A stretch of DNA of 64,000 nt, taken from an uncultured Candidatus Saccharibacteria bacterium. Its GTDB lineage: Bacteria; Patescibacteriota; Saccharimonadia; Saccharimonadales; UBA4665. The stretch is from contig CAIMFK010000003.1 of assembly GCA_903840315.1 (NCBI GenBank), forward strand, positions 62,001 to 126,000, written 5' to 3'. The position numbers and the translations under genes are program-made. Shown piece after piece: positions 8,495-15,696 of the stretch; position 1 is the stretch's first letter, and each line of letters starts with the position of its first letter. The notes beneath the pieces were generated by a model. The model saw nothing but the letters and a program-made list of their open reading frames with translations, ran no database searches and was not told where the DNA came from.

Positions 8495-10462
8495 TTATTG
8501 TGATCCTGGCGCCTTAGTATCTAAAGGAGTTTCTGATCTGTTTTCTAACTCAGGAAGTGAAGGAAGATCAAGATTAGATTCTTCTTCTTTTTTCGGTTCC
8601 TCTATTTGAGTTTCTGGTATATTGGCATGGCGTTCATTGAAACTTTCGATAGATTCTTCAACCCGGGGTCCAGTATCTGAGCCCCTTTTGTTATTAAGTA
8701 TTTCTTCTACGCGCTCACCTGCAAGCTTTTGAAGGCTCGCAGATAATGAGGCTAATTCATTGGCTGCTGCGGCTACTTGTTGGTTTGAGGCAGCCTGCTG
8801 TTCTATCGAGGCAGCCAATTGTTGTACTCCAGCGGCGCTTTGGTTTGCGACACCAGAAATAGCTTTTACGTTGGCATTAATTTTAGTCACAGTTCCAACC
8901 TGTTTCACTGTTCCTTGAGATAATTGCTGAATTTTCATTGATGTTTCTTGAGCAGCTTGTGCAGCGTTAACACTTGACGTACTTATTTCCTCAACTATCT
9001 GGCGAATATTATCGGCACTCTTGGCTGATCCTTCCGCTAGTTTTCTAACTTCATCTGCTACTACTGCAAATCCCCTTCCGGCATCACCAGCTCGGGCTGC
9101 TTCAATTGCTGCATTAAGTGCAAGGAGATTTGTTTGTTCGGAAACATTTGTAATTGCGTCAACAGCAGTACCAATTTTTTCAGAAGATATTCCTGCATTT
9201 TGAGAAATTTTAGAAGTCGTTATTGCGGTTGATGCCGCTTCTTGTGCTGCAGCAGAAATCTGCTCAATGGTGCCTGATAATTCGCTAACAGATTTAGCCG
9301 CTTGTTGTGCTTGGTTTGATTGTTCTAATGCGCCACTTGCAATTTGCTTGGAAACTGAAGCATTTTGTATTGATGCACTTGATGCTTGCTGGGTGGTTGC
9401 CGCCAATGAGTGACTAATTTCTGTTATTTTGTTAATTGCACCTCTAATTGGATTGAGGATCATACCTGAAATAGAACGACTTAAGAAATATGCAATCACC
9501 GCAATTACAATAATTACTCCAGCTAAGATACTGAGCGCTGTTGTGGTTAGCTTTGTGGCCGGTTCGAGTACCGCTGAAGTTGGTTCAGTGGCTACAAGTG
9601 TCCAATTAAGCGCATTGTTCGCACCGTACTTGCCGAGATTTGCGTACCCCGATATCACCTGAGCTCCTGTGCTATCTTTGTATTGAGTGATTCCTGAAGT
9701 ATTTGGATTAGTGATTGCCGATGACAAAACAGAGGAACTTTTGGTTTCTGAGTATGGTGTAAATGCTTTTTCGCTCGGTAATTTTGAAATTAGCACTTGG
9801 CCCGTCGCGTCTACAATACGAGCGTGTTTCCCTCCTACGAGTTGGGCGTCTATTCCTGCAATCAAATCATTAAAACTAGATGTTTTAACTTCACCAACAA
9901 GGACTCCAACCACGTTTCCACTAAGATCAGTGAGGGGTGTTTCTGCTAGAAAAGCTGGTCCTGTATCCCCCGGGTAAGCATTTGCGAGGTATACTGAACC
10001 ATTGGATGCCGTAAGGGCTTGCTTAAAAACATTGTCATTTGCATCGGTTTGACCATAGTAGCTTTGGTATGTGTGGCCCCCATCACCCTCGGGATCGCTA
10101 TTACCGATTGGTTGGCCTATCTTGTTGTATATGTTTATTGCATTAAAAATATTTGAACTATTCACCGTACTTTTAAGGCTTGCATCAATTAAAGGACTAT
10201 TAGTTGTAAGGAAAGCATTGTCTGCCGTTGCTGCTGTGAGGTTAATTACGCCCTGCATGTATGTTTTTGTTTCCGTTACCGCAATTTGGGTATTTGAGTT
10301 GAGGCTATTTTTGGAGTTACTAAGAAGTGTGTTATTGAATTGAGATATTAGGTATGCAAAAAGAAGAACTAATGGAATAAGTGAAATCGCCAGTGAAGCG
10401 CCGATTACCCTAGTTTGAAAGCCAACATTTTTTATTTTTTTTGCCCACGAATTGTTTTTCAT
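8495..10462 (-). CDS. methyl-accepting chemotaxis protein (chemoreceptor)
   Basis: Membrane chemoreceptor of 655 residues. TM1 is about 17-41, an extracytoplasmic sensor of about 260 residues with the length and pattern of a double-Cache domain follows, TM2 is about 307-328, then a short HAMP-like segment and a long coiled-coil signalling domain 355-585. The receptor tip that contacts CheA/CheW is clear at 442-480 ([28 protein letters not shown]). Q/E/A-rich helix faces are candidate CheB/CheD modification sites. A polar acidic tail ends the protein without an NWETF-type docking peptide. First gene of the operon, with GGGGAAG 4-5 nt before the ATG and its own promoter. The ligand cannot be predicted. 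Confidence 0.96.
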   Translation of the reverse strand: MKNNSWAKKIKNVGFQTRVIGASLAISLIPLVLLFAYLISQFNNTLLSNSKNSLNSNTQIAVTETKTYMQGVINLTAATADNAFLTTNSPLIDASLKSTVNSSNIFNAINIYNKIGQPIGNSDPEGDGGHTYQSYYGQTDANDNVFKQALTASNGSVYLANAYPGDTGPAFLAETPLTDLSGNVVGVLVGEVKTSSFNDLIAGIDAQLVGGKHARIVDATGQVLISKLPSEKAFTPYSETKSSSVLSSAITNPNTSGITQYKDSTGAQVISGYANLGKYGANNALNWTLVATEPTSAVLEPATKLTTTALSILAGVIIVIAVIAYFLSRSISGMILNPIRGAINKITEISHSLAATTQQASSASIQNASVSKQIASGALEQSNQAQQAAKSVSELSGTIEQISAAAQEAASTAITTSKISQNAGISSEKIGTAVDAITNVSEQTNLLALNAAIEAARAGDAGRGFAVVADEVRKLAEGSAKSADNIRQIVEEISTSSVNAAQAAQETSMKIQQLSQGTVKQVGTVTKINANVKAISGVANQSAAGVQQLAASIEQQAASNQQVAAAANELASLSASLQKLAGERVEEILNNKRGSDTGPRVEESIESFNERHANIPETQIEEPKKEEESNLDLPSLPELENRSETPLDTKAPGSQ

Positions 10463-10730
10463 TACTTCCCCATCATTTAGACATATTAAAATTAGTTAAT
10501 CATATTACCATTAGCATTATTGTACCTTAAATACATGAAAACCAAAAGAAGTTATAAAGGGAGGCAATCCCCTACGGCGATGCGCAATCTTTTTGTGTAG
10601 AACGTATTACTGACGGGTACTTGCAACTGATGCAAGCGGTCTCCTTCAAGAAAGCTTATTGCTGATGAATATTGGGGATTTTTATTTGTACCAATATTTG
10701 CCAAAGGAAGGTCCAAATGAGGAGACGCGA
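10463..10730 (-). other. leader/intergenic region upstream of the chemoreceptor gene
   Basis: About 270 nt without a protein-coding gene on either strand. It holds the chemoreceptor promoter near its downstream end and a segment rich in short inverted repeats: CTTGCA/TGCAAG with a 5-nt loop at 10620-10636, and GGGA/TCCC at 10559-10571. It does not match the c-di-GMP-I or TPP riboswitch consensus that I checked by eye. A structured RNA is possible but unproven. Confidence 0.35.
10519..10547 (-). promoter_or_regulatory. predicted promoter of the chemotaxis operon
   Basis: On the minus strand, -35 TTTTGG (10542-10547), 17-bp spacer, -10 TACAAT (10519-10524). A start around 10512 would give a leader of about 50 nt with a good Shine-Dalgarno before the chemoreceptor ATG. 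Confidence 0.5.
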
Positions 10731-10895
10731 TTAAGCTATTTTTTTCTGTGCTGTCGGTGATTCTAGTGCGTAAAGAGTTTCTAGGTAAGCTAAGAATTGC
10801 AAAGGGCTTGGCAGTGTTAAGAATGGTATTTCTTTTTGGTAATTTTCTAATGATTTTTTTTGATTGGAAATATCGCCTTCAACTTTAGTGGTCAT
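10731..10895 (-). CDS. 54-residue ORF at the island boundary
   Basis: ATG at 10895 to TAA at 10731 encodes 54 residues, starting MTTKVEGDIS and ending TAQKKIA, with a helical-looking middle (PLQFLAYLETLYAL). No family recognised. There is no Shine-Dalgarno, but the ATG lies 10 nt after the TAGAAT box inside repeat copy 2, the same promoter that drives truB from copy 1. It could be a real small protein, a truncated remnant cut at the insertion point, or chance. Confidence 0.4.
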   Translation of the reverse strand: MTTKVEGDISNQKKSLENYQKEIPFLTLPSPLQFLAYLETLYALESPTAQKKIA

Positions 10896-10899
10896 ACAG

Positions 10900-10951
10900 C
10901 TTGGGATTCTACACTAATATTTTAAAACAAAGTAATTACTAGTTAGTTGGT
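10900..10951. repeat. 52-bp direct repeat, copy 2 (DHH side of chemotaxis island)
   Basis: Identical to 3805-3856. It contains the last three codons and stop of the DHH-like gene (TAG at 10939-10941), then the promoter-like TAGAAT (minus strand, 10906-10911) now pointing into the island. Immediately flanking bases differ from copy 1 on the inner and outer sides. Confidence 0.95.
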
Positions 10952-12528
10952 GGGGTCGGATTTATCATAGGAGGTGGAATTGGTGGTGGTGCAGATGGTG
11001 CGCCAGGTACTGATGTTGGTGCTGCACTAGGAACCTGAGCCGGAGGTACTAGGTTTGTAGGCAATGGCATGCTCATTGTTTGACCAGGAAACGAATTAGC
11101 CTTTGGGTGAAGATCATTGCCGAGGGGTAATGCATTAAAAGCTGCTGGAACTTGGTGATCTACCTGTGGTGCTAAATTAACTGCCTGTCTTGCAGATTCA
11201 AGACTTGGACTAGGTTGGCTATTTTGAATAACTGGGTTTGGTATTTGGTTAACCGGCGCTGGTTTTTGACTGCTCAAAATGTAGTTATTGTGGGAGTCCT
11301 GTCCAGTTGATGGTTTTTCTTCAAAAGCTGGATTATTAGCAACCGAATCTTGCGTAGATGCTGGGGGATTGGATAAATAGCCGCCCTGTCTTGAGTTAGT
11401 TGTAGTCAGTGGATTCGAGACGACTGGTGGCTTTGCTGGCTCTGTTTCCGACTCGTCGCCAAGTTTATGTAAAGTTCCCCTATCATCAATTCTAATCTTC
11501 TCAATTTCTTCCTGTGTAGATACAGATGGATCATCCGCATGCTCTATATCTAGTTCGCCTAAGTTAGCTTTAGCTTCTGCCTCAGCTTTTTTCTGGCCAG
11601 CTGACTTAATTAAGCTTGTAGGCCCACTAGTCGGAGTGACCGTCTGAGATCTTACGTCTATAACCGGCGGAAGAGTCGTTTGTACTGGTGCTGAAGCAGG
11701 CTTAGGTTCAAGCTGATCAGCTACAAGTCTCTGGTTTGCGCCAGAAGATAAAAGCTGAGCACTGACGCTGAGTGAAGTTGGTGATGTTTTTTCATTGGCA
11801 AATCTTTTTGTACTAGATACAATTCCAGTCAACCATGATGTGGCGATTTGACCATCGATTAAATCTTTAGCACCTAGATCATTCGCAATTAAAGTTACCA
11901 TTTCAGATAAGCTACTTGCAGTTGTGTCCACCCAATTTAGATTGCCAATAGTTAAAGGTTCTGGGGTATTCGAAAGAGCAATAATAGTGGCGTCGTGAAG
12001 AATTTTTCCATGAGCCATTATTGCCTGATCAATTTCTTCCTGTTTTTTTACTCCTAGGGCAACAATAACATCTACGTTAAGATCACCTAGAGTAAAATTC
12101 AAATCATGTTCACTTATAGATGTCTTATACGGAGTAATAAAAATACGCACCAGATTGTCCTCAACCTTATAGCGAAGTTTATCGGCCTTAGCTTTGTCTA
12201 TGGCAATAATAAAGTCCTGTAAACTATCCGTATTTTTCTCAATGGTTTTCTCGGGTTCCAAAAATTGAATAATTGGGGGTATTTCACCGCTGAATACTGC
12301 GCTAGCATGCTTTTTCATTTTACCCATTAGCAAAGTGAATCCTAATAAAGCAGTTAATTGATCAACTGTTGGGTTATTGCTAACAGTAACAAGAATGTTA
12401 TAAGACTCATTTAATTTAGCAGCAATTTTAGCCCTGTTTGAAACGGTTGAAGATGCAGTAATAGGTGCTGGGGCTGGGGCCACTGGAACACCTGAGGTTT
12501 GATTTAATTGTTGATTTTGATTATCCAT
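10939..12528 (-). CDS. degenerate DHH-family phosphoesterase-like protein with proline-rich tail
   Basis: A 529-residue protein. Residues about 35-240 have the fold pattern of NrnA/RecJ-like DHH phosphoesterases (ILVTVSNNPTVDQLTALLGF matches the first motif region), but the metal ligands are gone: the usual PDGDA is PTVDQ, and the DHH motif region reads PYKTSISEHDLNF. The remainder, to the C-terminus, is low-complexity and Pro/Ser/Gln-rich, ending in a polyproline-like stretch. Position supports the assignment: DHH genes precede truB in many bacteria, and here only the chemotaxis island separates them. Probably a non-catalytic RNA- or nucleotide-binding relative; nanoRNA turnover is presumably done by the orn product at 22.9 kb. 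Confidence 0.65.
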   Translation of the reverse strand: MDNQNQQLNQTSGVPVAPAPAPITASSTVSNRAKIAAKLNESYNILVTVSNNPTVDQLTALLGFTLLMGKMKKHASAVFSGEIPPIIQFLEPEKTIEKNTDSLQDFIIAIDKAKADKLRYKVEDNLVRIFITPYKTSISEHDLNFTLGDLNVDVIVALGVKKQEEIDQAIMAHGKILHDATIIALSNTPEPLTIGNLNWVDTTASSLSEMVTLIANDLGAKDLIDGQIATSWLTGIVSSTKRFANEKTSPTSLSVSAQLLSSGANQRLVADQLEPKPASAPVQTTLPPVIDVRSQTVTPTSGPTSLIKSAGQKKAEAEAKANLGELDIEHADDPSVSTQEEIEKIRIDDRGTLHKLGDESETEPAKPPVVSNPLTTTNSRQGGYLSNPPASTQDSVANNPAFEEKPSTGQDSHNNYILSSQKPAPVNQIPNPVIQNSQPSPSLESARQAVNLAPQVDHQVPAAFNALPLGNDLHPKANSFPGQTMSMPLPTNLVPPAQVPSAAPTSVPGAPSAPPPIPPPMINPTPPTN

Positions 12529-12599
12529 ATTTTTGTTTAGCTTTGTTAAATCTAAATTAGCATAAATACTATAGCTTGTCGAGTATTTTCAGCCCACTC

Positions 12600-12629
12600 T
12601 TTACAAAAGGGGTAATTCTTTAGTATAGT
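12600..12629 (+). promoter_or_regulatory. predicted rpsT promoter
   Basis: -35 TTTACA (12600-12605), 18-bp spacer, -10 TATAGT (12624-12629). It is followed by a leader of about 28 nt with AAGGA 9 nt before the rpsT ATG. Confidence 0.55.
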
Positions 12630-12663
12630 TGGTTCTTGAATTAATAAATAAGGATAACAATAA

Positions 12664-13020
12664 ATGCCAATTATCAAATCAGCAAAAAAACGAGTAAAGG
12701 TGGCCAAAAAAGCTGCTGTTCGAAACTCGAAGACTAAAAGAACTCTTAAGTCTGCTATTAAGTCACTTTATAAAGACATAGCTACAGGAAAAAAGACTGA
12801 CAAATCACACTCTGCAGCACAAAGTGCAGTATCAAAAGCTGCAAAGAAAAATGTTATTCACAAAAATAAGGCTGCAAGAATTCAAAAACAACTTGCTTCT
12901 AAAGCTAAAGCTGCATCGAAGACTACCAAAGTAGCTTCTTCTGCAAAAAAAGCCCCCGCTAAGAAAGCTGCACCAAAGAAAACTACAGCTAAGCCAAAAG
13001 CCAAGACAGCAAAAAAATAG
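12664..13020 (+). CDS. rpsT: 30S ribosomal protein S20 with lysine/alanine-rich tail
   Basis: Binds 16S rRNA in the 30S body. The first 85 residues follow the S20 pattern (SAKKR, RNSKTKRTLKSAIKS, then KAAKKNVIHKNKAARIQKQL). The last 30 or so residues are an added K/A/P-rich extension (SSAKKAPAKKAAPKK and similar), like histone-H1-type tails, and make the protein 118 residues instead of about 88. The tail is probably disordered and nucleic-acid binding. The stop codon directly abuts the stop of the convergent holA gene with no base between. Confidence 0.94.
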   Translation: MPIIKSAKKRVKVAKKAAVRNSKTKRTLKSAIKSLYKDIATGKKTDKSHSAAQSAVSKAAKKNVIHKNKAARIQKQLASKAKAASKTTKVASSAKKAPAKKAAPKKTTAKPKAKTAKK

Positions 13021-13941
13021 CTAGCTTTTAATAGTCAATAAAAACTGTAACACTGCCTCATCGGCATCAATTGTTACAGTTTTTAATTTTACATCCAACT
13101 CAAGCGCTCGATTAACAATATTTCTTAATTCATTCATATCAATGCGATTTAATAGTCGAAGCGCGCCCTCAACTGTATACCTACTAAGTCCACTAGTAGA
13201 AACAACCTCGCCGACATTATTAGAATTTACAGATTTAACCAGAGCAAGAACATGAAGCTGCCAAGCAATTAATGGCATTATTTGTCCAGCATCAACCTTT
13301 AAATCTTTCTGTTCTTGAAAAATTTTTATAACATTTTTTCTATTGCCACTAAGTGCACTGTCCAATAAATTAAAAATAGTGCTGCTTGGAACCTGATCAG
13401 TCATAACTTCAATATTGTTTATAGTTATTTCGGGTTCATATAAAACCAACTTATCTATTTCATTTTTTAATAAAAGCTGATTATCCCCTACTCTACTTAT
13501 TAATTGTTCTGCGTTAGAATTAGAAATTTTTCCACCAATCTTATCGGCATAATCTACAAGCCACTTATTAAGTTTGAATGAATCAAGCTTGGAAAATTCA
13601 TTGAAATTTTCAAGCTTTTTGAGCTTTTTGAAGTAAGTAGTTCTCTTGTCTATGTTAGGCTCGTAAATTATCACATCAACATCATCACTAACCATTTTTA
13701 GAATTTCTTCTAAATTTTCACCAAATTCTTTTAGGTTACCAGGTTCATAAAGGACTATTAGTTTTTTACTTACTAAAAATGGAAGGCTGCTCATAGAGCT
13801 TTTAATAGTATTGTAATCGGAATTTTCAGAAGTTATTTTCTCTACAGAAAAGTCACCGTTCTTTTTGATGAATTCAGCGATTTTTTGCTGTAAATGTTCT
13901 CCTCTGAGCAAATCATTGTTGCCCGTGATTACCGTAATCAT
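13021..13941 (-). CDS. holA: DNA polymerase III delta subunit
   Basis: Clamp-loader subunit that opens the sliding clamp. The 306 residues start with ITVITGNNDLLRGE and follow the HolA pattern: N-terminal AAA-like lid, then KLDSFKLNKWLVDYA, EQLISRVGDNQLLLKNEIDKL and a C-terminal collar domain (IMPLIAWQLHVLALVK). There is no Walker A motif, as expected for delta. Overlaps mutM by 4 nt (ATGA), so translation is coupled. Its stop abuts that of rpsT on the other strand. Confidence 0.9.
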   Translation of the reverse strand: MITVITGNNDLLRGEHLQQKIAEFIKKNGDFSVEKITSENSDYNTIKSSMSSLPFLVSKKLIVLYEPGNLKEFGENLEEILKMVSDDVDVIIYEPNIDKRTTYFKKLKKLENFNEFSKLDSFKLNKWLVDYADKIGGKISNSNAEQLISRVGDNQLLLKNEIDKLVLYEPEITINNIEVMTDQVPSSTIFNLLDSALSGNRKNVIKIFQEQKDLKVDAGQIMPLIAWQLHVLALVKSVNSNNVGEVVSTSGLSRYTVEGALRLLNRIDMNELRNIVNRALELDVKLKTVTIDADEAVLQFLLTIKS

Positions 13942-14810
13942 TTAGTCTTCCTTTGACATTTAGGACAGTAATGAGTGCCTCTCGTTGCGACTCTAATTTT
14001 TAGAATCTCAGAACCGCACCGGCTACACATCTTACCTTCTCTTCTAAATACATTTGCAAACTCTAAATAACTTCCCTTTTTACCTTCTGCATCAACATAA
14101 TTTCTATCGGTTGATCCACCGAGTTCTATGCTCTTTTTAAGTACGTCCTTGATTGAGCTGAACAATAAATTTAGCTTAGCGTCGGACAATGTTCCGCTTA
14201 ATGAACTCGGGTGAATTTTAGCCATCCACAAACTTTCATCGGCATATATATTTCCAACTCCTGCAAGAACAGACTGATCAAGAATCGTAGCCTTGATTGA
14301 GCTATTCTTTCTTCTTCTCACCCTACCTCTGAATTCATTTGCTTTGAAATCCGGATTCAAAGGCTCTGGACCAAGTCTTTTCATAAAATCTAAATTATCT
14401 ACCTCTACTTCGGGCATCAATCTAATCCAGCCGAACTTGCGCTGATCATTAAAAAATAGCCTAGAATTATCGTCAAATTCAAAGATTACTCTAGTGGATT
14501 TATCTGGTAGTGGTCCTATAAGAGAATCGTTTGGATGCCCTGCACCGAATTGCTCATCTCCCCTGAAAACCAACTGTCCTGTCATCTTAAGATGAATAAC
14601 CAGACAATACATTGAACTTAAGTTAATTATTAATGACTTTCCTCTTCTTCTAGTTTTAATAATTCTAGAACCAACAAGAAATTTATTTACGTCAGCATCA
14701 CTGTTTGGGAAGCCTTTCGGCCAATCAAATTTAACAGATACTATTTTCTTATTGATTAATAGTCTATTTAATCCGTTCTTGACGGTTTCAACCTCTGGTA
14801 ATTCTGGCAT
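13938..14810 (-). CDS. mutM: formamidopyrimidine-DNA glycosylase
   Basis: Removes 8-oxoguanine and formamidopyrimidines and cleaves the abasic site. Catalytic P2 and E3 are present (MPELPEVETV), the conserved lysine is in RRRGKSLI, and the damage-recognition region ends with LDQSVLAGVGNIYADE and the H2TH helices. The C-terminal zinc finger has the CxxC...CxxC ligands (MCSRCGS and HYCPKCQRK). At 290 residues it is slightly longer than usual. TACAAT is 9 nt upstream of the ATG, suggesting a leaderless start, divergent from the small gene at 14843. Confidence 0.97.
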   Translation of the reverse strand: MPELPEVETVKNGLNRLLINKKIVSVKFDWPKGFPNSDADVNKFLVGSRIIKTRRRGKSLIINLSSMYCLVIHLKMTGQLVFRGDEQFGAGHPNDSLIGPLPDKSTRVIFEFDDNSRLFFNDQRKFGWIRLMPEVEVDNLDFMKRLGPEPLNPDFKANEFRGRVRRRKNSSIKATILDQSVLAGVGNIYADESLWMAKIHPSSLSGTLSDAKLNLLFSSIKDVLKKSIELGGSTDRNYVDAEGKKGSYLEFANVFRREGKMCSRCGSEILKIRVATRGTHYCPKCQRKTK

Positions 14811-14830
14811 AGTCTAATTATTGTATCAGC

Positions 14831-14836
14831 TATAAT
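14831..14836 (+). promoter_or_regulatory. TATAAT box 6 nt before a start codon
   Basis: A perfect -10 consensus, followed by AGTCAT and the ATG at 14843. It predicts a leaderless mRNA for the 78-residue protein. The mutM -10 (TACAAT, minus strand) lies 6 bp away at 14820-14825, so the two divergent promoters almost overlap. Confidence 0.6.
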
Positions 14837-14842
14837 AGTCAT

Positions 14843-15079
14843 ATGGATGACATTGCAGAAATATTAGGGCGTGGAAGAATCGAAGAACCGGATGAAATTA
14901 AAGTAATTAAAAATTACATTTTTAAAAAATTCGAAACAGAGGTTAAGATTTCAATCAAAAATAATTCACTAATAATATCATCTCCTCGAGCAGCACTAAT
15001 CAACGAGCTCAGACTGGAATCAAGTCAAATTGCTAGAGAGTGTAGTGTGAACAAAAAAATGATGTTTAAGATTGGATAG
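14843..15079 (+). CDS. small DciA/DUF721-like protein
   Basis: A 78-residue protein. The central VKISIKNNSLIISSPRAALIN followed by ELRLESSQIA resembles the KH-like core of DUF721/DciA proteins, which load or activate the replicative helicase in many bacteria. Only the C-terminal half of that domain is present. Neighbours (mutM, holA, polA, dnaG) are replication and repair genes, which agrees with such a role. Transcribed from a TATAAT box 6 nt upstream of the ATG. Its last 14 bp overlap the convergent gene at 15066. Assignment is tentative. Confidence 0.5.
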   Translation: MDDIAEILGRGRIEEPDEIKVIKNYIFKKFETEVKISIKNNSLIISSPRAALINELRLESSQIARECSVNKKMMFKIG

Positions 15080-15641
15080 CTGTTTGATCTAGGCTAACAT
15101 TGTTGATCAATGTCCAATAGTCTGGAATTTGATTTTGCATAACAGACTGTATCTGACTGACATTTCCATTCATAGTTCCCTGACCACAATTAGTTGACCA
15201 GAGACTCTGATTCAATGCAGGTACAGTAGAGTTAACTATGCTAAAGCTGAACCTGTAGCCCAAGGGGCAAAGACCGGTAGAGGCTTTGTATGGTGAAGTT
15301 TTCTTGCTAGTAAAACCTAATGAACCCATAGATCCTAAAAAGTTTTTAAAAGAAGTTGTGTTATTGGGGAAATTAAAACTATTTAAAACTTCGCCCTGAT
15401 AACCCTTATGAATTGTCATATTAATATTTGATCGATTTACCGAAATAGAAATAGATCTGTGCAAAATATTGTTATTGATAATGCCGTCCTGAACGTATTC
15501 GAGCTGAATTGGCGTATCTGACTGTGAGTTTAAAGAAACGGCAAGAGGCTTCGTTGCAGGAGTGGATATGCCCCTAACAATAAGTACGACAACGGTGGCT
15601 AATAGGCCAATAGTTATTAGAGCTGCAACAATATATCTCAT
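15066..15641 (-). CDS. membrane-anchored extracytoplasmic protein, unknown
   Basis: A 191-residue protein with one N-terminal membrane anchor (about 4-23, IVAALITIGLLATVVVLIV) and an exported Ser/Asn/Thr-rich domain. Two cysteines (in GLCPLGYRF and STNCGQG) could form a disulfide. No family recognised. AAGAGGT lies 7 nt before the ATG and TATACT further upstream, so it has a conventional leader. Convergent overlap of 14 bp with the DciA-like gene. Confidence 0.7.
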   Translation of the reverse strand: MRYIVAALITIGLLATVVVLIVRGISTPATKPLAVSLNSQSDTPIQLEYVQDGIINNNILHRSISISVNRSNINMTIHKGYQGEVLNSFNFPNNTTSFKNFLGSMGSLGFTSKKTSPYKASTGLCPLGYRFSFSIVNSTVPALNQSLWSTNCGQGTMNGNVSQIQSVMQNQIPDYWTLINNVSLDQTAIQS

Positions 15642-15696
15642 AAATACCTCTTAATTAAATGTAGTATAACATATTAGTTATGTTTTTACAAGACTT

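Larger units (their letters stand above)
3805..10951. mobile_element. putative inserted chemotaxis island bounded by 52-bp direct repeats
   Basis: Eight chemotaxis genes plus one small ORF, all on the minus strand, lie between two identical 52-bp repeats. The genes outside are a DHH-type gene and truB, which are adjacent in the nusA-infB-rbfA-DHH-truB-rpsO-pnp cluster of many bacteria. Removing one repeat plus the interior restores that order, with truB keeping its promoter. No integrase, transposase or terminal inverted repeat is visible inside, so the mechanism is unknown. Insertion is an inference; the repeat itself is a direct observation. Confidence 0.7.

Noticed and set aside
10561-10640. 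A c-di-GMP or TPP riboswitch before the chemoreceptor gene
   Set aside because: The conserved core sequences of those classes are not present on either strand; only generic hairpins are visible.
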